Assembly (NCBI GenBank): GCA_021801025.1
Contig: JAJYYK010000002.1
Coordinates: forward strand, 124,001 to 188,000
DNA length: 64,000 nucleotides
Direction: 5' to 3'
From: Pseudomonadota bacterium
Lineage (GTDB): Bacteria; Pseudomonadota; Gammaproteobacteria; Burkholderiales; Sulfuriferulaceae
The translations under genes were made by a program, and so were the position numbers. This document shows, piece by piece, positions 1 through 7,881 of the stretch (positions within the stretch are counted from its first letter, which is position 1; each line of letters opens with the position of its first letter). The notes beneath the pieces were generated by a model that was not told the DNA's origin, ran no database searches, and saw only the letters and a list, made by a program, of their open reading frames with translations.

Positions 1-912
1 ATCGTCGCCCGTGCGGTGGGGCTGGACGGTGTCGTTTCTCCACCCGGAGCAATCCCCGCTAGCGTGCGCCCCGAACAATTTGCAGTCTTTGCCGGCGTTC
101 TGCCCGAAGGGAAATATGACCTCGTGAAGGCGTTTCAGAAGACCGGACACACCGTTGGCATGTGCGGCGACGGGGCCAACGATGCGCCAGCGTTACGCCA
201 GGCGCAGATGGGTATCGCAGTATCGACCGCAACCGATGTGGCTAAATCAGCGGCTGGCATGGTATTGACCAAACCCGGACTCGGGGGCATCGTCGCCGCA
301 GTAAAGGAAGGTCGGGTGACATTCCAGCGTATCCAGACTTATACTTTGAATACCATTATCAAGAAACTCGTGACAGTGCTTTTTCTGGCGTTCGGTCTGA
401 TTATGACCGGGCACGCAATTTTGACGCCGATGCTGATGGTCCTCCTGATGATCATCGGCGATTTTCTGACCATGTCGTTGACAACCGACACCGTGCAACC
501 GTCGCCGCTGCCCAACACATGGCGCATCGGCAACTTGACCATGGCAGGTGCCGTGCTGGCAACCGGTTTTCTGGTTTTCTCTGTTACAGTCATGGCCGTC
601 GGCAAATACAAGATGGGGCTCAACACTGGGGCACTGCAAACCCTCGCTTTTATCACCCTCGAATTCGGCAGCCAGGCGACGCTCTATGCCATTCGTGAAC
701 GCAAGTATCTGTGGCATTCCCCTCCCAGCCTCTGGCTACTCGGTGCAACCGTCGCGGATCTCCTGATCTCCTGCGCATTGGCGATTTTTGGCATCTTGAT
801 GACACCGTTACCAGTGATGGTTGTCGCCAGCACGCTTGCTGCTGCAATCGCCTTCTGGTTCGTTTTGAATCTGGTAAAAATTCCAGTATTCAAACGATTA
901 CAAATCGCATAG
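1..912 (+). CDS. P-type cation-transporting ATPase, C-terminal part (cut by window edge)
   Basis: This is the C-terminal third of a P-type ATPase, most like the plasma-membrane proton-pump (P3A) group. The reading frame is open to the first base, so the true start, the phosphorylated Asp and the nucleotide domain lie outside the window. The hinge motif GDGANDAPALRQA is visible near bases 165-205. It is followed by the typical TDVAKSAAG segment and about six hydrophobic helices, including the IIGDFLTMSLTTD stretch. The family pumps H+ or another cation across the inner membrane at the cost of ATP. The ion specificity cannot be read from this fragment. A 222-bp gap separates it from the methyltransferase gene downstream, so the two need not be co-transcribed. 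Confidence 0.85.
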   Translation: MVARAVGLDGVVSPPGAIPASVRPEQFAVFAGVLPEGKYDLVKAFQKTGHTVGMCGDGANDAPALRQAQMGIAVSTATDVAKSAAGMVLTKPGLGGIVAAVKEGRVTFQRIQTYTLNTIIKKLVTVLFLAFGLIMTGHAILTPMLMVLLMIIGDFLTMSLTTDTVQPSPLPNTWRIGNLTMAGAVLATGFLVFSVTVMAVGKYKMGLNTGALQTLAFITLEFGSQATLYAIRERKYLWHSPPSLWLLGATVADLLISCALAIFGILMTPLPVMVVASTLAAAIAFWFVLNLVKIPVFKRLQIA

Positions 913-1043
913 GGTTTGATTCAATGACCATTTCTGACCACTCATCCTAAAAATAGCAGCTGGGTGAGCCTTATGGTCAACCAGCTATATATCCGTTAGT
1001 CCGCTATGGCTAACTAGATTTTGATGAGCAGACCGATTCTTTT

Positions 1044-1057
1044 TATTTGTACAAATA
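1044..1057. promoter_or_regulatory. Palindrome upstream of the methyltransferase, candidate operator
   Basis: TATTTGTACAAATA is a perfect 14-bp palindrome about 80 bp before the methyltransferase start. A second small inverted repeat, GGAAT-T-ATTCC, lies at 1107-1117, just before the ATG. Some C5-methyltransferases with an N-terminal HTH, such as M.SsoII, repress their own promoter by binding an inverted repeat. The role proposed here is inferred from position and symmetry only. Confidence 0.35.
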
Positions 1058-1134
1058 TATTTCTTGAAGACCCATCACAAAGGTTAAAAATGCGGGCATA
1101 ATGTCCGGAATTATTCCCAGACAAATGGTTTGAT

Positions 1135-2409
1135 ATGACCACAGCTCTTCACACTGCCCCAGATCGGGATATGGCGACAAGCTACCTCACTGCTGCGCTC
1201 AAAACTCACAAACAGGCAGAAATTGCACGGCATTTAGGGATTGATGCCCGCACGGTCCGACGCTGGACGGTTGAGCAGTCCGTACCAGCGCATTACGCAT
1301 TCGGCCTGCAAAGTCTGCTGCCATTAGATTTTCCGCTTGCTGATGATGCCCCATTTACTTTCATTGATCTCTTTGCCGGTATTGGTGGCATCCGTATGGC
1401 CTTCGAAGGTTTGGGCGGGCATTGTGTTTTTACCAGTGAATGGGACAATTACGCGCGGAAAACCTATGCCGACAATTATCCCGGCGGTCACCAGATCAAT
1501 GGCGATATCACGCAAGTGACCGCATCCGATATCCCCGATCATGATGTCCTGTTAGCCGGCTTTCCATGTCAACCTTTTTCGATAGCGGGCGTTTCCAAGA
1601 AAAATGCGCTTGGTCGCGCACACGGCTTCGCTTGCGAAACGCAGGGCACCCTGTTTTTCGATGTCGCCCGCATCATTGAAGAGAAGCAGCCTCGCGCCTT
1701 CTTGCTGGAAAACGTCAAAAATCTCGTCTCACACGACAAGGGGCGTACCTTCGATGTCATCCGCCGTACGTTGAGCGAGGAACTGGGTTATCACATCTAT
1801 TACCGTGTAATAGATGGTGCCCATTTTGTGCCGCAACACCGTGAGCGCATACTCATTATCGGTTTTCGTGAGCCTGTAAACTTTGATTTTGATGCATTGC
1901 CATTACCAGCCAAAGGCAGACGTACATTACGTGAAATTCTGCACAAGACTGATGGCAGCGAGCCTCGTTTGCCATGGGATGGAAATCGTTTTTTCAATCA
2001 CACTGAGCGACACATTGATCCCAAATACACGCTTACCGACAAATTATGGGCTTATTTACAAGGTTATGCAGAAAAGCATCGGGCCAAGGGTAATGGTTTT
2101 GGTTTCGGATTAGTCACGCCTGATAGCGTTACCCGTACCTTGTCTGCGCGCTATTACAAGGACGGCTCCGAAATTCTTGTCTATCAGGGAGAGGGTGTCA
2201 ACCCGCGCCGTTTAACACCGCGCGAATGCGCGCGACTGATGGGCTTCCCGGATATGTTCAGAATTCCGGTGTCGGATACGCGGGCTTATAAACAGTTTGG
2301 AAATTCTGTTGTTGTTGATGTAATGACTCACGTTGCAAAATTGATGCAGCCCATGCTGGAAGCTGATATCCTGGAACCTGAGTTACCCCTTCATTACGCT
2401 ACTGCTTAA
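1135..2409 (+). CDS. DNA (cytosine-5)-methyltransferase, Dcm/EcoRII-like, with N-terminal HTH
   Basis: This 424-aa enzyme transfers a methyl group from S-adenosylmethionine to C5 of cytosine. The conserved motifs appear in order: motif I DLFAGIGG (about residue 78), the catalytic loop GFPCQPFS with Cys145, ENVKNL, QHRERI, the [14 protein letters not shown] block before the C-terminus, and FGNSV near the end. Residues about 20-45 ([19 protein letters not shown]) look like a helix-turn-helix, which in related enzymes serves autoregulation. A later ATG at 1171 is possible. A Vsr gene and an MvaI-type nuclease downstream suggest the target is CCWGG, with the methyltransferase protecting the host. 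Target specificity is inferred. Confidence 0.93.
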   Translation: MTTALHTAPDRDMATSYLTAALKTHKQAEIARHLGIDARTVRRWTVEQSVPAHYAFGLQSLLPLDFPLADDAPFTFIDLFAGIGGIRMAFEGLGGHCVFTSEWDNYARKTYADNYPGGHQINGDITQVTASDIPDHDVLLAGFPCQPFSIAGVSKKNALGRAHGFACETQGTLFFDVARIIEEKQPRAFLLENVKNLVSHDKGRTFDVIRRTLSEELGYHIYYRVIDGAHFVPQHRERILIIGFREPVNFDFDALPLPAKGRRTLREILHKTDGSEPRLPWDGNRFFNHTERHIDPKYTLTDKLWAYLQGYAEKHRAKGNGFGFGLVTPDSVTRTLSARYYKDGSEILVYQGEGVNPRRLTPRECARLMGFPDMFRIPVSDTRAYKQFGNSVVVDVMTHVAKLMQPMLEADILEPELPLHYATA

Positions 2410-2418
2410 GGAGAAATC

Positions 2419-2700
2419 ATGCTCACCCAATCACGTATCCCAAAGCTTTATGACACCACTTTTGATGGTGCCTTGTTGTGGTTCTCACAGATGGAATGCA
2501 GCAATCTGCTTTTCCATCCCGAAGACGATCCTGCCAATATTATCCGTATCTCCAGTGACGAACGGCTTTTTTCGGATGGCGAGGTAATAGAATTGAATTT
2601 CTTGTTAAACGAACTTGAGCAAGAGATTGGACACGAAAAACTAATTGAAGCCGCTTATCCGGTTTTTATGAACGCTTGTGGTATTCAACTGGATGCCTGA
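2419..2700 (+). CDS. Small acidic protein of unknown function in the restriction-modification cluster
   Basis: This is a 93-aa protein that I do not recognise. It has a good ribosome binding site (AAGGAG) just before the ATG, starts 9 nt after the methyltransferase stop, and overlaps the vsr start (ATGA at 2700), so all three are probably translated together. It is strongly acidic, with about 17 Asp/Glu against about 5 Lys/Arg. The middle contains HPEDDPANIIRISSDERL, and the second half looks mostly helical. It has no cysteine motif, signal peptide or membrane segment. It could be a regulator, an antirestriction-like DNA mimic, or a partner of Vsr or the nuclease. None of these is supported by more than context and charge. 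Confidence 0.75.
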   Translation: MLTQSRIPKLYDTTFDGALLWFSQMECSNLLFHPEDDPANIIRISSDERLFSDGEVIELNFLLNELEQEIGHEKLIEAAYPVFMNACGIQLDA

Positions 2701-3179
2701 TGATTGATATTGTTGATTCGGCTACCCGTAGCCGGATGATGTCTGGTATCCATTCGAAAAACACAAAACCGGAAAGACAAATCCGGTCCGCGCTTCACAG
2801 GCTCGGCTTTCGATTCAGGCTGAATCAATCTTCCCTCCCGGGGAAACCTGATCTGGTTTTTAGAAAATATAAAGCGGTTATATTTGTTCACGGGTGTTTT
2901 TGGCATGGTCATGAATGTCACTTATTCAAGTGGCCATCTACTAACATATCTTTTTGGCATGGCAAAATTGAGCAAAATCGTATCAAAGATGCTGAGGTTA
3001 TTGATGCGCTTATCGCCGCAGGATGGCGCGTGATGGTAATTTGGGAATGTGCGCTCAGGGGAAAAACGCAAATTGGCAAATTTCCCATTATTATTGACAA
3101 TGTCAGCTCCTGGTTGTCAGGTTCAGAAGCTTCATTTCAAGAAATATCCGGAGGGCAGGTACATGGTGCAAAATCTTAA
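2700..3179 (+). CDS. vsr: Very short patch repair (Vsr) T:G mismatch endonuclease
   Basis: Vsr nicks beside the T of T:G mismatches that arise when 5-methylcytosine deaminates in Dcm-type sites, starting short-patch repair. The ATG at 2700 overlaps the previous stop and gives 159 aa. With that start the catalytic residues fall at the same numbers as in E. coli Vsr: Asp51 in GKPDLVF, and His64 and His69 in HGCFWHGHEC. The N-terminal SRMMSGIHSKNTKPE block is also typical. The C-terminus runs past the usual end by a short tail and overlaps the next gene by 17 nt. Its presence supports a C5-methylated CCWGG-like target for the neighbouring methyltransferase. Confidence 0.95.
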   Translation: MIDIVDSATRSRMMSGIHSKNTKPERQIRSALHRLGFRFRLNQSSLPGKPDLVFRKYKAVIFVHGCFWHGHECHLFKWPSTNISFWHGKIEQNRIKDAEVIDALIAAGWRVMVIWECALRGKTQIGKFPIIIDNVSSWLSGSEASFQEISGGQVHGAKS

Positions 3180-4491
3180 AGTAGATACGCTCAGCAATCT
3201 GATAAAGATGTTTGCCGACAGGGGTATTACCCGGCTGTACATGAAAATCCTTGCAAAAAACAATAACAGGAAACAGCAAATTTATTTTGGTACCAGTTTC
3301 TCCATTCTTTCTTTGTTTCCTACTCTGGGAATTTTCCCTTCGCCAAATGGTGACAACCCGATTTTCAAGGCAAAAATAAATTTTTGGTGGATGATGGGTT
3401 CTGGTGAGATCTGTAATGCCCCTGGATCACAGCTTATTTTTTATCCCCAGTATCCGGAAGTGCGTTTTTCCGGCTTCCTTGATAGTTGCAATAATGGCCC
3501 GTCAGATTTGTTGGATGAAACAACCTGCATGGCAGGTCGCCTACTGTTCCTGGGAGTACATCCCGATGGCCGAATTATTGGTGCCTTGTTACCACACACT
3601 CACCCTGTTAGGCAGGAAATAGACCAAGCGACCTACCTCAATAAAATTCGGATCTTCTATGAGATTCCCATTGAGGGCGATGGCCGCAAAGAGCTTCTGG
3701 AACGTTTAAAAGTAATTCATGAAAAAGGGTGGATTGACTCCAAGCGTCTGGATAGTCTTGGCAATATTCTTCCTTGCACGGCTTCTCAATGCGGTGGTTA
3801 CACATTGGAGGCAGAGTTTGGTATTTCGCCAAACGGTGATGCTGCGCCTGATTTTAAGGGGTGGGAATTAAAACAATACTCGGTGGACAACTTCAAACGC
3901 GTTAACAGTTCAGTAATTACCCTGATGACTCCAGAGCCAACTGGAGGATATTATAAAACCCATGGGGTAGAACTTTTTATCCGAAAGTTTGGCTATCCAG
4001 ACAAGATGGGGCGCGTGGATCGTCTCAACTTTGGTGGCGTCCATAAGGTGGGTGAAAAACACACTACTACCGGACTCACCTTAACCCTGGTGGGATTTGA
4101 CGCTACAGATGGCAAAATCCTTACCAAGTCTGCAAGTCTTTCATTGCTCACGGATACCGGAGAAGAGGCTGCTACATGGACCTATGTGGACTTGATGAAC
4201 CACTGGAATCACAAGCATGCTCAAACCGCCTACATTCCATCTCTGAAACATATTGACCCACGGCTTCAATACAGATATGGCAATACGGTCCGTCTGGGTG
4301 AAGGTGTAGATTTTCTGCTGGTGTTGAAGGCAATGTTCCAAGGCAAGATTTATTATGACCCCGGAATAAAGCTGGAAAATGCTTCGAGTGCAAAACCAAC
4401 CACAAAACGCCGTAACCAGTTCCGGGTCAAGTCAGGGGACCTGTCTTCCCTGTATTTGAAAATGGAGCCTGTTGATGTGTCAGAGATATAA
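3163..4491 (+). CDS. MvaI/BcnI-family type II restriction endonuclease with long N-terminal extension
   Basis: This 442-aa protein is taken from the ATG at 3163, which has a GGAGG ribosome binding site. Upstream in-frame starts would lie inside vsr. The nuclease core has CGGYTLEAEFGI followed by PDFKGWELKQ, giving Asp230, Glu235 and Lys237. This matches the D-x4-E-x-K active site of MvaI, a monomeric enzyme that cuts CCWGG. MvaI itself is about 246 aa with the site near its N-terminus, so about 180 residues are extra here. That extension (IKMFADRGITRLYMKILAKNNN and on) shows no domain I can name and could be a DNA-binding or effector module. It is the presumed restriction partner of the methyltransferase. 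Confidence 0.85.
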   Translation: MVQNLKVDTLSNLIKMFADRGITRLYMKILAKNNNRKQQIYFGTSFSILSLFPTLGIFPSPNGDNPIFKAKINFWWMMGSGEICNAPGSQLIFYPQYPEVRFSGFLDSCNNGPSDLLDETTCMAGRLLFLGVHPDGRIIGALLPHTHPVRQEIDQATYLNKIRIFYEIPIEGDGRKELLERLKVIHEKGWIDSKRLDSLGNILPCTASQCGGYTLEAEFGISPNGDAAPDFKGWELKQYSVDNFKRVNSSVITLMTPEPTGGYYKTHGVELFIRKFGYPDKMGRVDRLNFGGVHKVGEKHTTTGLTLTLVGFDATDGKILTKSASLSLLTDTGEEAATWTYVDLMNHWNHKHAQTAYIPSLKHIDPRLQYRYGNTVRLGEGVDFLLVLKAMFQGKIYYDPGIKLENASSAKPTTKRRNQFRVKSGDLSSLYLKMEPVDVSEI

Positions 4492-4674
4492 AAAGGTGAG
4501 CGCAAGAAAACAACAAATATATAGCTGCGATCTTTACTTTTTCAAAATCATTGCATAAAACCGTTACGAACAATGCGCGTCCACTTATAGCTTTTGAGCT
4601 TCACACCTGTTCAGTTTGACACACCAGTTTTTCCTGACCCACCCTGCGCATTCGACAACAAATCAACCAAAGTA

Positions 4675-5787
4675 CTAATGCAAAGACACGCCCAGCGCAT
4701 GGCCAATGACATAACTGATAGACCCAGCACCTGCGCCGATAAGCAACATGCGCAAACCGCTGTACAACGCATTACGTCCGGTAAACAGACTCAGACTGGC
4801 ACCCATCACAAATAATGCCACCGCGCTCACTCCTATGACTGCAGACAGTGCCGCTTGACCACTGACCGCCACAAAAGGCAGCAAAGGCAACCCTGCCCCC
4901 ACGCAAAAAGCCAGGAATGAGGAGAGCGCAGCAGACCATGGTGAACCCAAGTCTGCTGGATTTAAGCCCAACTCCTCACGCGCCAGGGTATCCAGTGCTT
5001 TATCGGGATCACTGATCAAAGCGTAGGCAACGCGGTGAGCCTCTTCTGCCGCTATGCCCTTGGCACGATAAATCATCGCCAACTCTTCCGCCTCTTCCTG
5101 AGGGTAAAGAGTCAATTCTTCCCACTCCAAACCGATTTGATATTCATACATTTCCCGCTGGGAGCGCACCGACACATACTCACCCGACGCCATCGAAAAT
5201 GCACCCGCCAGCAAACCCGCCATACCGGTCAAGATAACCAGATGTGTCTGGTCTGAAGTGGCACCCGCCATACCCAGGATTAAACTTGCATTGGAAACCA
5301 GCCCATCATTCATGCCAAACACTGCTGCACGCAAATTGGCCTTACCATTGACTTGATGATGGTCAAGCAACTCTTCAACACTGGCTGGCATCGCATGGTG
5401 TGGAAGCGGCGCGTTAAAGATTGCCATGCCACGAATTTTCATCGCAGACAGAATCGGTCGCAATACCCGAGCACCGAAAAGACGCGCCAATGCAGCCACC
5501 AATCGGCTACGCAGGTCAGGTCGGTAACTGTCTGGCACAGAAAAACCCGATTGTTGCAGTGCATCCGCCCAAATCAGCGCTTGATGCTCAGCGGCATCAG
5601 CCAAGCCGGCAAACAAAACTTTCTGGGTAACATCGCTGCACAGGGCCAGCTGTCGGTATAACCAGGCGGATCGTTTTTCTTCTTGCCAATTGGACAGATG
5701 GTTGACTTGTTCAAGCTGACCCACCGGTTCTTTACCATGGTCGGAACGTTTAGTTTGGTTAGGCATTGTTGATACAATCCAGAACAA
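4675..5787 (-). CDS. VIT1/CCC1-family iron/manganese transporter with N-terminal ferritin-like domain
   Basis: This is a protein of up to 370 aa; an ATG at 5766 is an alternative start and would remove 7 residues. The N-terminal ~150 residues are helical and resemble a rubrerythrin/ferritin-like domain (EKRSAWLYRQLA, then AEHQALIWADAL). The rest is a VIT1/CCC1 membrane domain with the hallmark FGMNDGLVSNASLILG, then a helix with SMASGEYVSVRSQRE, a cytoplasmic loop rich in Glu, and three C-terminal helices. Proteins of this architecture, such as MbfA, export Fe2+ or Mn2+ from the cytosol. No Fur or IscR box was recognised in front of it. It is convergent with the restriction gene upstream in the window. 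Confidence 0.88.
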   Translation of the reverse strand: MFWIVSTMPNQTKRSDHGKEPVGQLEQVNHLSNWQEEKRSAWLYRQLALCSDVTQKVLFAGLADAAEHQALIWADALQQSGFSVPDSYRPDLRSRLVAALARLFGARVLRPILSAMKIRGMAIFNAPLPHHAMPASVEELLDHHQVNGKANLRAAVFGMNDGLVSNASLILGMAGATSDQTHLVILTGMAGLLAGAFSMASGEYVSVRSQREMYEYQIGLEWEELTLYPQEEAEELAMIYRAKGIAAEEAHRVAYALISDPDKALDTLAREELGLNPADLGSPWSAALSSFLAFCVGAGLPLLPFVAVSGQAALSAVIGVSAVALFVMGASLSLFTGRNALYSGLRMLLIGAGAGSISYVIGHALGVSLH

Positions 5788-5801
5788 TAATGAACATATA
5801 A

Positions 5802-7292
5802 TCAGGCAAAACGCCGATATTGGACTGCTTCGCCGATATGTTTGGCCAATAACACTTCAGAGCGATCCAAATCCGCAATCGTGCGCGCCACTTTTAAAAT
5901 GCGGTGGTAGGCTCGTGCAGACAAATTAAGTCGGCTCATCGCTTGTTGAAGCAGTGTGTTGGCACTGGTATCCGTCTGGCAGTGGCATTCGATGTCCGCA
6001 CTGCCCAGCCGCGCGTTGGGTACTCCCTGTCTTTGCATTTGTACTGCGCGTGCGCGCACCACCCGCTGCCGAATCACCGCACTGCTTTCGCCGTCAGCCG
6101 GCTGCTGCAAAGCAATACTGGGTAAAGGTGGTACATCGACTTGTAAATCAATGCGATCCAGCAAAGGACCGGACAGCTTGCCCCGGTAGCGTGCAATTTG
6201 GTCGGGGGTGCAACGGCATTGCCCGGAAGGATGCCCCAGATAACCGCAAGGGCAAGGATTCATCGCAGCGATCAATTGAAATTGCGCAGGGAATTCAACC
6301 TGTCTGGCTGCGCGCGAGATACTGATGTGCCCCGCTTCCAGCGGTTGACGCAACACTTCCAGCACCGCGCGAGAAAATTCCGGTAGTTCGTCCAAAAAAA
6401 GCACGCCGTGGTGTGCCAATGAAATTTCTCCGGGACGCGGGTGTGAGCCTCCACCCACCAAAGCCACTGCAGAAGCGGTGTGATGCGGTGCACGATAGGG
6501 TCTGCGCCGCCAATGTTGCGGGTGAAAACTGCCATTGAGCGACAACAAAGCAGCGGATTCCATCGCTTCCTGTTCATCCATATCTGGCAGAATACCTGGC
6601 AGCCGGCTGGCCAGCATGGATTTTCCCGTGCCGGGCGGACCGGACATCAACACCGAATGGCCGCCGGCTGCCGCAATTTCAAGCGCACGTTTCACCGCAT
6701 GCTGAGATTTCACCTCTTGAAAATCAGGCCAAACCAGGTCATCGGTACAGGCTGGCGTGGGAGTTTGTGGTGTCAGCAAAGTCCGGCCTGTCAAGTGTGC
6801 GCACACAGCCAGCAAAGATGCTGCCGGATAAATCGTCGCCCGTTGTATCAGCGCAGCTTCCGCTGCATTATCCACCGGCAGGATGAATCCCCGTTGCTGA
6901 CCGCAAACACCCAGTGTCATGGCCAGTGCGCCACGTACCGGCCGCAAAGCACCCGTCAAGGCCAGTTCACCTGCAAACTCATAGTCATTCAATGCCGCCA
7001 CCGGAATTTGCCCCGATGCAGCCAAAATGCCGAGTGCAATAGGCAGGTCATAGCGCCCTGACTCTTTGGGTAAATCAGCAGGCGCAAGATTGACTGTGAT
7101 GCGACTGACTGGAAAATCAAAACGTGAATTTTGTATCGCAGCACGTACTCGATCACGCGACTCTTTTACTTCGGTTTCAGGCAAACCAACTATGGTAAAA
7201 CTTGGTAACCCATTGGCCAAATGCGCTTCTACGGTCACCTCGGGCGCATTCATACCCGACAATGCCCGACTGCGAAGAACGGCGATGCCCAT
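5802..7292 (-). CDS. yifB: YifB/ComM-family AAA+ ATPase (Mg-chelatase-like)
   Basis: This is a 496-aa protein of the YifB/ComM family. The N-terminal third carries the characteristic GMNAPEVTVEAHLANGLPSF and SRITVNLAPADLPKESGRYDLP blocks. The central AAA+ module has Walker A GPPGTGKS, the YRAPHHTASAVALVGGG segment and Walker B LFLDELPEF. A cysteine-rich segment (NPCPCGYLGHPSGQCRC) follows. ComM homologues are hexameric helicases that extend branch migration when foreign DNA is integrated during natural transformation. The gene starts 6 nt after ubiK stops, on the same strand, so the two are probably co-transcribed. Confidence 0.94.
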   Translation of the reverse strand: MGIAVLRSRALSGMNAPEVTVEAHLANGLPSFTIVGLPETEVKESRDRVRAAIQNSRFDFPVSRITVNLAPADLPKESGRYDLPIALGILAASGQIPVAALNDYEFAGELALTGALRPVRGALAMTLGVCGQQRGFILPVDNAAEAALIQRATIYPAASLLAVCAHLTGRTLLTPQTPTPACTDDLVWPDFQEVKSQHAVKRALEIAAAGGHSVLMSGPPGTGKSMLASRLPGILPDMDEQEAMESAALLSLNGSFHPQHWRRRPYRAPHHTASAVALVGGGSHPRPGEISLAHHGVLFLDELPEFSRAVLEVLRQPLEAGHISISRAARQVEFPAQFQLIAAMNPCPCGYLGHPSGQCRCTPDQIARYRGKLSGPLLDRIDLQVDVPPLPSIALQQPADGESSAVIRQRVVRARAVQMQRQGVPNARLGSADIECHCQTDTSANTLLQQAMSRLNLSARAYHRILKVARTIADLDRSEVLLAKHIGEAVQYRRFA

Positions 7293-7297
7293 TCTAT

Positions 7298-7573
7298 TTA
7301 TTCGGCAACAGGCGAAACCGTTTCAGTTGCTGACGGCGCAGCCGCCAGTTCCAGTGCAACAATCCGGCCTTCCAGTGCCACCAGTTGCTCACGGGTACGC
7401 ACCAGAACCTGTTGCTGCACATCAAATTCTTCACGTGTCACAAGGTCGAGTTTTTGTAACAGACTTTGCAATAAAGCGCGCAGATTACTCTCCACATCCT
7501 TCAACGGGCCAGATTGCAAAGTTTGGCTGAATTTACTGCTCACTTCATCAATCAAATTTTGATTGAACAACAT
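7298..7573 (-). CDS. ubiK: Ubiquinone biosynthesis accessory factor UbiK (YqiC/BMFP family)
   Basis: This is a small protein of about 91 aa with the UbiK pattern: an N-terminal amphipathic helix (LFNQNLIDEVSSKFSQTL), a charged middle, and a C-terminal coiled coil beginning DLVTREEFDVQQQVLVRTREQL and ending LEGRIVALE. UbiK assists the cytosolic ubiquinone biosynthesis complex and binds UbiJ and lipids. Three starts lie in a row (GTG 7579, ATG 7576, ATG 7573). The GGAG at about 7581-7584 favours one of the ATGs. The C-terminus ends in an Ala/Val-rich tail. Confidence 0.88.
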   Translation of the reverse strand: MLFNQNLIDEVSSKFSQTLQSGPLKDVESNLRALLQSLLQKLDLVTREEFDVQQQVLVRTREQLVALEGRIVALELAAAPSATETVSPVAE

Positions 7574-7663
7574 CATCACTCTCCGTCAATAAATTAGATC
7601 ACGCTATTCTAACCCGTATCCAAACTGAATATAATGCGTTCGTAAAAAATACCCACCACATTC

Positions 7664-7680
7664 CGCACCACATTGGTGCG
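7664..7680. promoter_or_regulatory. NtrC-binding-site-like palindrome, strong copy
   Basis: CGCACCACATTGGTGCG is a 17-bp palindrome that fits the enteric NtrC (GlnG) site TGCACC-N5-GGTGCA except at the two outermost bases. It lies about 140 bp upstream of the sigma-54 promoter at 7820, in the range expected of an enhancer. Confidence 0.7.
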
Positions 7681-7695
7681 CAACCTTTCTGCAAA

Positions 7696-7712
7696 CGCGC
7701 TGATATAGTGCG
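7696..7712. promoter_or_regulatory. NtrC-binding-site-like palindrome, weaker copy
   Basis: CGCGCTGATATAGTGCG keeps the GC and GTGC positions of the NtrC consensus but is less symmetrical than the first copy. Its centre is 32 bp from that of the first site, which is three helical turns. This is the spacing of the paired NtrC enhancer sites at E. coli glnAp2. Confidence 0.5.
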
Positions 7713-7819
7713 GAGTAAATCAAAGTGGAACATGAAATCAACGATCCGAATGAAGTATCCATCTCAACCATTAAAAAAATCACCTTTAATTACATATTAA
7801 TATGATAAAAATAAGTCTT

Positions 7820-7835
7820 TGGCACAGTGTGTGCT
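7820..7835 (+). promoter_or_regulatory. Sigma-54 promoter for the porin-glnK-amtB genes
   Basis: TGGCACAGTGTGTGCT has the invariant GG (7821-7822) and GC (7833-7834) elements of a -24/-12 promoter with exactly 10 nt between them. It lies 46 bp before the porin start and downstream of two NtrC-like sites. Together these predict activation under nitrogen limitation. Confidence 0.72.
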
Positions 7836-7881
7836 TAATATCACATCGCAATATTGCGTTTTTATTATTCGGAGCATAATG

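Noticed and set aside
6480-7061. Open frame of 193 codons on the plus strand
   Set aside because: It lies antisense to yifB within conserved AAA+ sequence and has random-looking Arg/His/Cys-rich composition.
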